A stretch of 64,000 nucleotides of DNA from Gambelia wislizenii (lineage: Eukaryota; Chordata; Lepidosauria; Squamata; Crotaphytidae): the NCBI GenBank assembly GCA_030847615.1, contig JAUMIR010000002.1, positions 239,711,809 to 239,775,808 on the forward strand. Reading direction: 5' to 3'. Each line of letters opens with the position of its first letter. Position 1 is the first letter of the stretch. Below the pieces are notes generated by a model. It had not been told where the DNA came from. It did no database searches and saw only the letters and a program-made list of their open reading frames with translations. A program made the position numbers and the translations under genes. Shown here piece by piece: positions 51,676 to 62,166 of the stretch.

Positions 51676-53160
51676 TAATAATAATAATAATAACAATAAT
51701 AAATTTTATTTATATACCGCCCCTCTACGAACAATCGGGGTGGCTTACAACAGTAAAATAGTACATAGTATAAAACAACTCAAAATCCCTTCCCCCCCTT
51801 AAAACATTATTAGATCAATACAAATTAAAAACAAATTATAATGCAATTGTTGTTAAAAACCTTCCTAGCGAGCAGCATCAGTTAGGAGCTCCAGAATCAA
51901 CTTCCAAAGGGAGTTCCTGAGGCCGGGATTAGCTATTCCGGAAAAGCCTGCCTGAAGAGATCCACCTTGACAGCCTTTTTAAAGCTGTCTAACGATGTCA
52001 ATAGGCGGATCTCATCCGGCAGGCCGTTCCACAATTTGGGGGCGACAGCCAAAAAAGCTCTCTGGGAGGTGGTTGCAAGCCTAGATCTTTGTGGCTGCAA
52101 TAAATTCCTTCCAGAGGACCGGAGAGCACGGGAAGGATTATAAGGGAGAAGGCGGTCCCTGAAATAGCTTGGACCCAAGCCATTTAGGGCTTTAAAGTTG
52201 ATAACCAACACCTTGTACTGGGCCCGGAAGCTGATAGGCAGCCAGTGGAGGGACCTCAAAACCGGAGTAATGTGGTCCCTCCTAGATGTCCCAGAAACTA
52301 GCCTGGCTGCCATATTTTGTATCAGCTGTAATTTCCGAACTAAGCACAAGGGTAGCCCCATGTAGAGTGCATTACAGAAATCAAGACGTGAGGTCACCAG
52401 TGCGTGCACAATGGTCTCAAGATCCCTTACTTCCAGAAAAGGGCGCAGCTGGCGTATCAGCCGAAGCTGATAACATGCGGTCCTGATTGTTGCATTTACC
52501 TGATTTGTCATCAGGAGCGACGAGTCAAGGAGCACCCCCAGACTGCGAACACAGTCACTGGAGGAGAGTGTGACCCCATCCAGGACTGGAGGTTGCAACC
52601 CAATTCTTGGTTTCGGGGCCGCTACCGTGAGCACCTCCGTCTTGTCTGGATTCAATCTCAATCTGTTTTTCCTCATCCAGCCCATTACTGCCCGAAGACA
52701 TTCATTGAGAGAAGAGATGCCATCAGAATTCGAGGCCGACGAATGAGATACGGAGAAATAGATCTGAGTGTCATCAGCGTACTGATAACACCCAGCTCCA
52801 TAACTCCGAATGATCTCACCCAGCAGCTTCATGTAGATGTTAAATAACATTGGGGACAGAATAGCACCCTGTGGTACTCCACAGGTGAGCTCCCTTTTAC
52901 TGGAGCTACTGTCCCCGAGCAGCACTCTCTGGGTCCTGCCTGAGAGGAAGGACCGGAACCACTGCAAAGCAGTGCCTCCGATGCCTAACTCCCTCAGGCG
53001 ATCCAGAAGAATGCTGTGATCTATTGTATCAAAAGCTGCTGAGAGGTCTAGGAGCACCAACAGGGTCACACTACCCCTGTCGATGCCCAGACGCAGATCG
53101 TCAGTCAAGGCAACCATGGCAGTCTCAACCCCAAAGCCTGTCCTGAAGCCAGGACTAAAT
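51676..53160 (-). mobile_element. L2 LINE, 5'-truncated, well preserved
   Basis: Minus orientation. The 3' end is an AAT/AAC microsatellite (51676-51703) preceded by the L2-type terminus GGCGGTATATAAATAAAATT (complement). The body encodes the reverse transcriptase, still open, to the truncation near 53160 (PGFRTGFGVETAM upstream of the first ATG). The endonuclease is missing. Confidence 0.85.
51933..53117 (-). CDS. L2 ORF2 reverse-transcriptase fragment (394 aa)
   Basis: A continuous frame. LLVLLDLSAAFDTIDHSILL (palm motif A) lies near residue 20, CGVPQGAILSPMLFNIYMKL (motif B) near 85, and CYQYADDTQIYF (catalytic box) near 115. Thumb-region phrases VRSLGVLLDSSL and NALYMGLPLCLVRKLQ follow, and the typical L2 ending WNGLPDEIRLLTSLDSFKKA comes just before the stop. 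The reverse-transcriptase core appears intact, but its N-terminal portion and the endonuclease are truncated. It is much better preserved than the copy at 24086, so it inserted more recently. Confidence 0.85.
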   Translation of the reverse strand: MVALTDDLRLGIDRGSVTLLVLLDLSAAFDTIDHSILLDRLRELGIGGTALQWFRSFLSGRTQRVLLGDSSSSKRELTCGVPQGAILSPMLFNIYMKLLGEIIRSYGAGCYQYADDTQIYFSVSHSSASNSDGISSLNECLRAVMGWMRKNRLRLNPDKTEVLTVAAPKPRIGLQPPVLDGVTLSSSDCVRSLGVLLDSSLLMTNQVNATIRTACYQLRLIRQLRPFLEVRDLETIVHALVTSRLDFCNALYMGLPLCLVRKLQLIQNMAARLVSGTSRRDHITPVLRSLHWLPISFRAQYKVLVINFKALNGLGPSYFRDRLLPYNPSRALRSSGRNLLQPQRSRLATTSQRAFLAVAPKLWNGLPDEIRLLTSLDSFKKAVKVDLFRQAFPE

Positions 53161-53859
53161 AAAATACTAAATAAAACAGTATTAATGAGATTTTGCAGAG
53201 AAAGTGGAGACCATTACAATGGTGCATAAGTGTATGTGGAGGTTTGTTGTGGGTAGATGTGGGATATAATACAGATATCACAATGAAACTTGAAGCTGGG
53301 TTGCTCTTTTCTGTAGGCAACTTATAGGCTGGGGGTGGGGAAGAATTGGGGTTAGTTTTTATTTCATTTTATTTTTTAAGGAAGGGGGTGTTAATGTTTC
53401 CCCAGGTCACTATTTTTTCTTCCTTCCTTTCTTTCCTTCCAAGAACTGTTATAATCATAAAACTCAGACAAGTGGGAAAGTACCTTGGACTTCTGATGGA
53501 TCCAGAATATTTCATAGTTTGTCATCCTGAACTTTCTAACACAAAATAAATACATAAGAAAAGGAAGCTGACAAAAGGGCCCCGGGGGCTTTCTGGATTG
53601 TAGCAAAGAGGCTTCCAGCCACAAAAGGGATATTATTATTTCACTATGTAAAAAGCATTACTGAACGCTTTTGGGCCTGCAGCACGCTCCATCTTCTTGT
53701 ATAAATAATGGAAATTTATGGCCATTTCCCTCCCAGTCGGCTATTATTTTCTAAGGAGGACTGGTGTAGAGGAGAGTCTGTGTTGTAGAAGAGAAAATGC
53801 TTGGGGGGTAAACCCCACACACATTAGGGGGGAAACGGTGCAGGAGTAGATACTCTGGC
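53161..53859. other. No gene recognised
   Basis: The segment 53560-53750 is repeat-free with long AT-rich words (ATAAATAATGGAAATTTATG) and could be conserved non-coding sequence. There are no exons. Confidence 0.3.
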
Positions 53860-53962
53860 ACTCTCCAGATGCCTTGGACTACAATATCCATAATCCCAGG
53901 TGGCAGGTAAGAGGTTATGGGAGCTGATGCCCAAACTATCTGGAGGGCTCCAGTTTGATTAT
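53860..53962. mobile_element. Short foldback MITE fragment
   Basis: CACTCTCCAGATGCCTTGGA then CTACAATATCC at the left and AACTATCTGGAGGGCTCCAG at the right form the inverted ends of the family seen at 3465-3601. Confidence 0.45.
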
Positions 53963-53998
53963 CCCTACCGATGGGACAACTAGGATGCTGTGAATCTT

Positions 53999-54190
53999 GG
54001 GGCTTATCTACATGGGCTAAATACCCCTGCCTTGCCCCCATCTGTGAGTCCTGCATTCCAAATGATGCAGGGCATTTGCCCTCTTCTGCCCCTGGGCAGT
54101 CCTTACTACCTTTGGGGCAGAAACGGGGCTCAGATGGGGAAAAGGTGGGGTAGGACCCTTTACCACAGTTTAAAATAACACATGCTTTAA
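53999..54190 (+). mobile_element. MITE (GGGCTTGTCTACATGG family), copy 2
   Basis: Begins TTGGGGCTTATCTACATGGG and continues GCCTTGCCCCCATCTG, GCAGGGCATTTGCCC and CAGATGGGGAAAAGGTGGGG, matching 47160-47355 in reverse. Confidence 0.5.
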
Positions 54191-54354
54191 AATGTTTCCA
54201 AGATGGAACACATTGGGCCTTGCATCTCCACAGGAGCCTGTCCCAGCAGGCCAGCCCTCACTGCTGCTGCCAGTCACTCTTATCTCAGCCTCAATAACCA
54301 ATATCCAGGAGTGTCTATTTTGATAGGACTGTAAACATATTTTCAATGTTAATA

Positions 54355-54425
54355 TTTATTTGTTTGTTTGTTGGATTTCTATCCTGCCTTGCTCCTAAGA
54401 TGAGATTCAAAGCATATCACAACAG
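54355..54425 (-). mobile_element. L2-like 3' terminal fragment
   Basis: TTTGTTTGTTTGTTGGATTT then CTATCCTGCCTTGCTCCTAA is the complement of the L2-type 3' end with its microsatellite. Confidence 0.45.
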
Positions 54426-54494
54426 GAAGTCTTTGGTGTACACACTTCTATATCAGCAAAGGGCAACACACTGGAAGTCAAAGTGGGGGATCCA

Positions 54495-54986
54495 ATGTTG
54501 CTAGGACTGTCAATTCAGGATTGTCCCAGGCCCTGAGGTTTCTAGGCCAAATCATAAGATCTAGGGATGGTCCCTGGTGATGTCATTAAGTGTTATACAT
54601 TAAGTACCAGCCACAGGTGTTCACAGCTTGCCATTCAAAAACAAAGGACATTTAATCTAGACTACTCGCTCCTAGCCAGAAGGTGGATGCAGAGCAGAAC
54701 GGAGGGTGAGTGCTGGCACAACAGTGACTAGTAGGAAAGGAGGAAACGAACTAAACACATACACAGACCACCTGGAGTGTCTTTGCAAATTGTAGCAAGT
54801 AAATCCTTGGAAATTGTAGCAAGCTGCTGCTCTACTAGCTGGGCTGGAAATTTGCACACAGCCCCTTTCCTCTTGTCTGGAGATGAGCCCCTGAAAAACT
54901 GGTGAATTTGCACTTTTGTCTCCTACCCAGAAATGAACTATGAAGACTGGAAACTCAGGGCCAGGCCCTGATATCCAGCAACCCTA
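54495..54986 (+). mobile_element. Dispersed repeat (GGTGATGTCATTAAGTG family)
   Basis: Shares CCCTGGTGATGTCATTAAGT, TAGCCAGAAGGTGGATGCAG and CTGATATCCAGCAACCCTA with 21600-22473, here without an inserted MITE. It has a small internal duplication (GGAAATTGTAGCAAG). It ends about 55 bp before the Harbinger. Confidence 0.55.
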
Positions 54987-55041
54987 AAATATGGCTGACT
55001 ATGGGCAGACAGCCCCACCCTCTGAAGCTAGGCCAAAGTAT

Positions 55042-55120
55042 GGCCTCGGTTCCACGGGATCTTTTGTTGCGCTAATTATCGCATTAGCGCACTTTCGACT
55101 TTGCGTCGGGGAGTTCCCAC
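55042..55120 (+). promoter_or_regulatory. Left transposon end: inverted repeat and subterminal motifs
   Basis: The terminal repeat is followed by GCGCTAAT (55069-55076), its inverse ATTAGCGC (55083-55090) and GTTCCCAC (55113-55120); another GTTCCCAC follows at 55222-55229. The same words recur at the right end. Such clustered subterminal words are where Harbinger Myb-like and transposase proteins are expected to bind. Confidence 0.6.
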
Positions 55121-55329
55121 GGGAGAATTTCGCATCCTTTTTAATCCCGGGTTCTAGTTCCGATTTGAGTAATACTGTGGAGTATTTAAATGTGCGAATT
55201 TGATCATATCGGAATATTTTAGTTCCCACTACTTCGGAATAGCGCATATGTTGTCATTACTATCTGTCAATCAACGAGGTACGTCATTCGTTGTAGACGT
55301 ACTTCCTTTGGGAATTCCCGCCACCTTAA

Positions 55330-55435
55330 CACCAATTGGTCATCCACTTAAACCCTCTTTGGCTTCTGATTGGACATCTAGTCATCTTTTATGGTCTTTG
55401 TTTTCCTCCATGGTGCAAAGAGAATTGCTGCCGCC
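55330..55435 (+). promoter_or_regulatory. Probable transposase promoter region
   Basis: A CCAAT word (ACACCAATTGGTC, near 55332) and an inverted one (CTGATTGGAC, near 55367) lie 70-105 bp upstream of the chosen start codon. No clear TATA box is visible. Inferred from spacing only. Confidence 0.35.
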
Positions 55436-57041
55436 ATGGAGGTTTTGGCTACGCTAATTTCCTGTTTTTATTTGGCTACCAGAGTACTTTCTACATTGGT
55501 TTCATTCTCAGAAAGGTGTCGTTCTTACCGAAGAAGAATCCTTATCAGGAAAATCCAGAGAATCCGTAAAGAACAAAACACTTCCGAGTACTTTGGTATG
55601 CGGTCTGACTTTAAAAGGAATTTTATCACCGCATTCTACTTCCTTAACGAGCTCAATGACATGTGGCCTTCTTTATTACATAGCACAGTGCGTCAACCGA
55701 GATTTTGGGTTTACCCAAGAACAGAAGAGTGGTGGGAGATTTTTGTAATGCAGGTTTGGTCAGATGAACGCTGGTATGCAAATTTTCGAATGACCAGAGA
55801 ACTGTTTTTGAGACTTGTAGAAATTTTGAGACCAGAGATAGCCAAAAAGGACACTAACATGAGGAGGGCAATATGTCCTGAGAAACGTGTGGCTATAGCT
55901 ATCTGGCTGCTTGGGCATCGTAGTGCTTACAGTGCTGCAAGTAACCTTTTCGGTGTTGGCAAATCCACAATTTCTAAAATATTTGTAGAAGTGGTGCTTG
56001 CCATGGAGAAATTACTGCTTTCAAAAGCAGTGTATCCAGGTGATCCTAAAAAGGTAACTATTTTCCGATACATACCATATGGTAACGTTTAACTTATTTA
56101 TGATATTTTAACATCGTTGAAGCGCAGATGGGGTAGTAAAAAAACCACAACGTACGACAGTACATATGTTATACTTTGGTTATTCCCATAAGTTAAATGA
56201 CTTTCGAATTTATGTCTCCCTTGTTTTCTATTCATGTAATATCAGTGCAAAGGTGTAGCGTTTTTTCTGTCACATTTGGTGATACTGTTAACATTTAAAT
56301 TTCAATGTCTTCCTCTCCATTTTCCAGATTATGGATGGCTTTGCAAAAATGGGATACCCTCATGTTATTGGTGCCCTTGATGGATGCCATATCAACATAG
56401 TTCCACCAGTAAGACAAGGAAACAATTACATTAACCGTAAAAACACCTATTCTGTCCTTCTGCAAGGTGTCTGCGACCATACAGGACTATTTCGGGACGT
56501 AGAGATCGGTTGGAGCGGCAAGGTGCACGATTCGCGAATGCTACGTAACTCCATTTTTTTTGAGGCTATGGAGGAAGGAATATACGTGCCACATAACCCC
56601 ACTATAACTGTGTTCGGATCCACTGTTGTCCCACTGGTCCTAGCGGACGCGGCATACCCTATACGAAAATGGCTAATGACTCCTTATCGGGGGAGGCTTA
56701 CACCCAAAAAATTACTGTACAATAAACATCATAATAAGGCACGGAATACGATCGAACGTGCGTATGGGCGTCTCAAATCGAGATGGAGATGCTTGTCTAT
56801 CCCGTTAGAAGTTGCAGAGGAAAACATATGTTCTGTAATTGCATCTTGTGTAATTCTGCATAATTTCTGTGAGACAAAGGGTGCTGTTTTGGATGCAGAA
56901 AATTATAGGTCTAACGATTATGTTCTGTACACACTTGGCGCACCGCAAGTGTCCAATGAGTCTTCTAAAAAAAAAGAAGGCGAAAAAGTTAGACTGTCCT
57001 TAACTGAGTTCTTTTGGTGGAAGCAGCACGGCCGCATATGA
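55436..57041 (+). CDS. PIF/Harbinger DDE transposase (two exons, about 443 aa)
   Basis: Catalyses cut-and-paste transposition. Exon 1 is 55436-56053 and exon 2 is 56328-57041. The intron has a GTAACT donor and TTTTCCAG acceptor, and both junctions are in phase 0. The start is taken at 55436 because GCCGCCATGG is a near-ideal initiation context; an in-frame ATG at 55391 is weaker. Residues about 60-200 hold the N-terminal helical region (FRMTRELFLRLVEIL, SKIFVEVVLAMEKLL). The DDE domain shows IGALDGCHI (Asp about 224), LADAAYPI (Asp about 313) and NTIERAYGRLKSRW (Glu about 349), so the last two catalytic residues are 35 residues apart. The catalytic triad is complete. AATAAA near 57138 could end the transcript. 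Related to the domesticated HARBI1. No nuclear-import or DNA-binding Myb domain is in this protein; in the family that role falls to a separate partner. Confidence 0.88.
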
Positions 57042-57360
57042 GAAATATCGATATTACTGTACTCGTCGAACGTCATGATCTAACAAAAATGCAGTTTTTT
57101 TACCAAGAACATTTAATTTCTTAAGTTTTGGCAGTAGATTAATAAAATAGTACTTGAAAAACTTTATAAAGTGTATTGAGTTTTCTTTTTCTTCTACCCA
57201 TTGTGTCACGTTTTCCTAGGGGTTACTTATCCCCCATATATTTTATTATTACATAGGATCACATTACCGCACTCTCTAAATAGCAAGTTTCCAAATCGAA
57301 ATGACGGTGGGACTGATTACTTCACTAATTACTAATGGATATCCCTACTCCCGTTTCCCG

Positions 57361-57470
57361 CTATAAACAGCCAATCAATAGGTGTGTTGTGGGACTTTTG
57401 AACTTATAAACAGATAGAGGGGGTTCTTGATTGGCGGGGAGAAAATAGACTTCCTGTAATATAAAACACA
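57361..57470 (+). promoter_or_regulatory. Probable promoter of the small Myb-like gene
   Basis: A CCAAT word (AGCCAATCAATAG, 57368-57380), an inverted CCAAT (GATTGGCGG, near 57430) and a TATA-like TAATATAAAACAC (near 57457) precede the ATG at 57503 by 40-135 bp. Confidence 0.45.
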
Positions 57471-57502
57471 GGAAAACCGCTCTTGTTTTCAGTGGCGTTA
57501 CG

Positions 57503-58919
57503 ATGGCTGGCCCGGCAGGTGGACGTGTGCGTTTGGCACGCCGTATCGCTTACTGGCGTACACAGGAGACCACACTACTCCTTGAAAACCTAGGCCAACA
57601 GGAGGGGTGCCCAGCAAGAATAATGCGATCCTCAAACCGGGTCAATAGGCATTATTTCTTGACCGCGTCTAGAGCTCTAATTAGAGCTGGTTATAATAGG
57701 ACGGCACAGCAGTGCCGTTCTAAGTTTAAAATATTAAAAGGGAAATTCTATGAGGCAAGGGAAGCATTTGATGGCAGCCCTCCCCCCCGAAGAAGGCCTC
57801 CATTCTATACTCACTTGCATGACATGTGGGTCACTGCAGGTTGTCCCGACTGGAGGGACAGAAGACCTGCTGGTACTTTTTTTTCTAAGTTATTACTTGT
57901 TGAATTCAATGAAGGAAACATGTGTGCACAACATAATAAATACTCTCATTAATATCTATTTGTAGGTATGAGACGTCGTGCGCGCCGTGCAGCAGAGGGC
58001 CAGGATTCCTCGTCAGAACAGTCAGCACAGGATGAGGAACAGCCAGCACAGCAGCCACTTGTACAGCCAGTAAGAGGTTAGTGCCCCACTGCAGCAAGTA
58101 GTAACGTTTCCATTCAGATAGGTACAAGTTGGTATTATATTGCAGCAATACAGAAAAGGTGTGTATGTGATCTGTTATACTGAAGTCTGCAGAACTGCTG
58201 TAATGTAATCCAACGGTTCCTATATTAATTTTATGGATACATACTTTATTATGTCTTATAAGATATTGTTAGGAAATATACTGTTCTTCATATGTGTACT
58301 TTATAGTATGGGTCTGCATCCATGTAATATTACAGTATTATAATTGTGAATGATTGGATACCATCAGATCTACTATTTAAATAAGTGGACAGTACATACT
58401 GTACATTGAACAACTGTAATGTTCATCACAACCTTTACTTCAATGTACTTACACAGTACCCATATAAAAACACATTTTTTTCCTTTTTTCCCTTCAAGAT
58501 TATCTAATATGTTTTTCCTTTGATTATGCTGTAACTACTGCTTCCATTACAACCTTTACGAATGTTCTACCTAAACTCTCTCTAAAAGAGAACAGTACAT
58601 GTAAATATTATGTTCAATAATAGTGTCTGTCTATTAATCAGAAGGAATGTTGTCAGTACCAAAAAAAGGGTGAGCAGAATTCACTTTGCTATTCCCGTGT
58701 TTTGCAGTGCAAGCAATGCAGGCAGCAGTGCCCATCCCGCCCCATCAGTTTCAACAGCTGGTAGATGCAGTAAGCGATGCTGTTGGTAAGCATATACGAT
58801 ATAATTCCTCTCCTGTAATTATCTACTAATTCAAAAACATTTACACCATTTCCTTTCTGTTTAACATTTCAGCTGCACGTTTAGAGGGAAGGATTGCTGC
58901 ATTAGAACAAAGAATGTAA
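57503..58919 (+). CDS. Harbinger-encoded small Myb/SANT-like protein (four exons, about 201 aa)
   Basis: Exons 57503-57872, 57966-58076, 58708-58785 and 58873-58919, each with GT donor and AG acceptor and keeping frame (phase 1 at every junction). Exon 2 could instead end at 58069 with a phase-0 acceptor further into exon 3; the 58076 donor needs no such shift. Residues about 15-115 form a Myb/SANT trihelix-like domain: ETTLLLENL, RALIRAGYNRTAQQCRSKFK, FYEAREAFDGSPP and the end DWRDRRPAG. A basic stretch MRRRARR at the exon 1/2 join may be a nuclear signal. The rest is acidic/Gln-rich and ends in a short coiled coil (ARLEGRIAALEQRM). The likely role is a DNA-binding partner that guides the transposase to the nucleus and transposon ends. 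AATAAA words lie near 59115 and 59134. Confidence 0.75.
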
Positions 58920-59558
58920 CGTTATGAAGGACATGTATGAATGGATTCCAGTTTGTTTTAACATGGCACTGTTTTATTTTCATACTTAATATATGTAATG
59001 TACAGAAGCACTTTTACATATGTGTATTTGTAAAAAGAATTTTTTTCACAGAAAATAGTTCTTATATCTCTTGAAAACGTATTCCCTTGGGATACTACTG
59101 TTTTATAAAAAGTATAATAAACTTTTGTTTTCAAATAAAAAGTATTCTGTTTAAGTTCTTGGCTACATATAGTACTTACTTCTCAGACTGCTATTTAAAT
59201 CTTTCTAATTTCAGCAGTAGAGGAATATTCAAGCTGAAAGTGGATAGTTTTCACATGAGTTACTCTACATGTACAGTTGAACATTTTTACTAAGCAACAG
59301 TAAAACATTGAAAAATGTATTATCAAACCGACTGTGTTTTCAGTCTCACAGACTCAGATAGGGATAATTTTAATCAGAACTGCAAGATGTCTTTGCATTT
59401 AAACAATATTGACCCTGGATTTCCTTTATGTATTCTATTGCATTTGAAGGTTAGGTAGGAACAGAAATAGGAGTACTTGTAGACAGTAACTGTTATAGCA
59501 ATACTTTCTTAACCTTGATAGTTTGAAGTCGTGAACTGTTAAGTAATGACTGTCAGTA

Positions 59559-61830
59559 TCATAAACTCATAATGTCAGGTTTCTTAATTTTTCGTGCCGG
59601 CCTAGAACATGCAAGTGGGGCAGTACTAACAGTGGCACGTTCTTCTACTTGAGAAGTAGGAGTAGGAGATGATTGCTTTGCCTCAACGCTTTTCCTTTTT
59701 TTAACAACCCTCCTGAAAGTAGGCCCCTGCGAAGTAAGAGTTCCTAAATGCTGGACCATAGCAGCCAGAAGAGAATTTTGCTCTTTGATACTACTTTCAA
59801 ACACTTCCCTGTCCTTCCTATGCTCCTCTCTAAGTAACCTGTTTTCTTGTTCCTCATACTCTAGTCTTTCTGTGTTGGCCTTATATAACTTTTCAAAACG
59901 TTCTTCCTCTTTCTGAGACATAGAATCAAGCTGGGATAGCATTTTATCAATCATTCTAGAAGAGTGCTGAAGAACCTCTGCTGTATTAAATGTCTTACGT
60001 TCCTTTTTTTTTCTTATCTCTGCAAGTCTCTCTGCTGGTGTCATTGCTGCCTTTGGATTAATGATAGAAGACCCTGCAGAAGGAAGAAAAATTCAGCTAT
60101 TATTATTACATGTTGTAATGTAAAGTAAACGAGATAGGACCAAACCCATGTAAGAGTTCACCATTGCTAACACTACACTTTCCATCTCGTTGCTGCTGGG
60201 CACTCCATTGAAGCTCAAACTGAGTGGCTTCCTCCTCATCCAAAGGTTCTTTAAGACTGTCATTATCATTAGGATCTGTTGGTGTAGAGGTAGATGGGAC
60301 TTCCTCCAAAGTCAACGTCAGCACTTGGGTCTCGTCAGGATCTGCAGCATTCAGTTGTGGTTCTGAAAAAGGAATGTAAACATATAACTACATGGTTACT
60401 TGGTCTTCATTGTAGTCAGTATATGATTACTGAGTCACATACCATTGTTTTAAAATTAAAAAGTAATAACTACTTATCAGTCATATAACAGTATGACTTG
60501 TACAACTAAAAGTAACACAACACTTCTAATCAAAAGTTGTTGCCATGCTATGCGAGAAATCCAAATAAAACCCAGCCTTTCAAAATAGAGATGTGAATGT
60601 AAAGGGTAACATGAAGATTCCGTTTAAGTAACGCTTTGATGTGCAAATGTTAAACCCCACCATTCCTGGCTTGGTGCAGTATTGCCTGGGGCATCAATGA
60701 AAGTTAGGACAAAACCTTTCAACTTTAGTGAGTTATCCTTCAGATTAGGAACTCTTGAAACCTATTTACACAGTACAGAACTTTATTTGTTTGTCAACTG
60801 TTATAAGTGTTAATACTTGTGCAGTACATAAAATTATTCCTGTTGCTAGGTAAATTATAACTCTGGAAGCAAGTAGGAAGAGAATACTGGCAGGGATTGT
60901 CCCTTTGAAGTGCTAATACAAGCCTTTCCTGTAAACAGAACACTTCACACCTTGGGAGCCCATAAAACATTTGAGGCCATTGAGAGGGAAAAGGCAGGCA
61001 CGTAATCCTTTTTTCACCGTAGGTAGTATATGCCATTGATATATGTTACAAAAGAAACTGAATAATAATATAGGTAAATCGTAAGTGCGATAACATGATG
61101 AAAAAATAAATAAATAAATACATATGTAACCCAGAAAGTAATGCATTCATAGTACAATAATTATTATGAAGAGTACGGTTTGGGGAATGAATTTTGTAGG
61201 TAAAGGTCCCTGATTTCTGCATCATATACATATCGTAACAGCAGCATGTTTTGTATGTATAAAGAAGAAAGCACCAAGGAAGAAATCAATCCCGTATCTT
61301 GCGGGTGTTATAGTATTGTTTTGACACAACGTGAATTCGATACGGTGGATATTTTTTAGTCATTACTTACCAGAATCGAAGAGTATAATCGATTCCTCTG
61401 ATGTTCCAACATCCTGATCTTCAACTCGGATGGGCTCTTTAGGCTTTAGGAGGACAGATCTCCGGCTTGGGTTTGCGTTCCGCGACACTCTATTGGGAGA
61501 GATGTTTGCCTCCACTCCGAAAATGGCATGAAGCTCTGCATAGTATGGCATTGTTGCAGCATCATTACCACTCTTAGAGTTATGATCCCTTATTTCCCTA
61601 TATTTCTGGCGCATCGTTTTCGATTTCGTGCGGCATTCTTCTGGGGTTCGGTTGTGTCCACGTCTTTGCATTTCTGCGGCAATTTTCTCGAACACATCGA
61701 TATTTCGGTGACACAGACGTAGTTGTTCCTGTACTTTCTCTTCCCCCCAAAGAGCCAGTAAATCAATAGTTTCGGCATGAGTCCAAGCTATTCCCCTGCC
61801 CCCCTTCTTAGTTCTCTGCACAGACTCCAT
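59559..61830 (-). CDS. Harbinger-encoded large Myb/SANT-like coiled-coil protein (three exons, about 391 aa)
   Basis: Minus-strand exons 61830-61371, 60362-60162 and 60073-59559. Donors GTAAGT and GTGAAC and acceptors TTTTTCAG and TTCTGCAG join in phase 1 with no stop. Residues about 12-105 are a Myb/SANT domain (IAWTHAETIDLLALWGEEKV, GHNRTPEECRTKSKTMRQKY, MPYYAELHAIFG) of the type also found in ZSCAN20/ZSCAN29. A Ser/Thr/Asp/Glu-rich middle follows (TPTDPNDNDSLKEPLDEEEA). The C-terminal third is a long charged coiled coil (ERFEKLYKANTERLEYEEQE region), then basic clusters VVKKRKS and RPARKIKK. It is a different protein from the small Myb-like gene, which it faces convergently 640 bp away. 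Possible roles are a second end-binding protein, a regulator, or a heterodimer partner; none can be proven here. Confidence 0.75.
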
Positions 61831-62163
61831 CAGGAAAAAGATGTTTACAGATGCTTCAAAGGAGGTAGGAATGCCGGATGTGTAGGCGGGTTTTGTATAG
61901 CGTCACGATTTAAAACCGCCCACATTCCCTACATTTAACATCGCGAATTTAAACATGACGGATAGTTCCCATATGCGCTAATGCGCTAAGTTGCGACACT
62001 TTTTAAAAAGAGGCGGAAAATCTGCGGTGTCATTAAGTCCGCCACTTACGGGTGTTTTTGACCCCCTCCTTCTGAAAAGGGCGCTGTTGCTTCGGAATGC
62101 GTGGGAACTATAAGGCTTCTTGCCGCATTCTTTGAGGATTTATTTTGCCGTGGAAACGGGGCC
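61831..62163 (-). promoter_or_regulatory. Right transposon end and promoter of the minus-strand Myb-like gene
   Basis: Between the start codon and the right inverted repeat lie a GC-box-like GGGCGG with an adjacent TTTTAAAT (complement of about 61910-61925) about 90 bp upstream of the ATG. Further out are GCGCTAAT at 61975-61982 and GCGCTAAG at 61983-61990, GTTCCCAT at 61964-61971, and GTGGGAAC at 62101-62108. These words mirror the left end. Confidence 0.5.
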
Positions 62164-62166
62164 TAT

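Larger units (their letters stand above)
55042..62163. mobile_element. Three-gene PIF/Harbinger DNA transposon, 7.1 kb
   Basis: The terminal inverted repeats are GGCCTCGGTTCCACGG (55042-55057) and, inverted, GGCCCCGTTTCCACGG (62148-62163), 14 of 16 identical. They are flanked by TAT on both sides (55039-55041 and 62164-62166), a 3-bp duplication as expected for Harbinger elements, although most prefer TWA. Both ends carry subterminal arrays of GCGCTAAT and GTTCCCAC words in both orientations. The element holds a transposase gene (+, 55436-57041), a small Myb/SANT-like gene (+, 57503-58919) and a larger Myb/SANT-like gene (-, 61830-59559). All three look open after splicing, so the element could be autonomous. 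Confidence 0.85.

Noticed and set aside
52404..52847. 147-codon plus-strand frame
   Set aside because: It lies antisense to the L2 reverse-transcriptase frame and shares no family similarity.
55391..55435. Upstream in-frame ATG of the transposase
   Set aside because: Initiation context is weak; the ATG at 55436 has a near-ideal GCCGCCATGG context and gives a family-like N terminus.
57750..58148. Frames overlapping exons 1 and 2 of the small Myb-like gene
   Set aside because: Alternate-frame shadows; the spliced frame explains the conserved residues.
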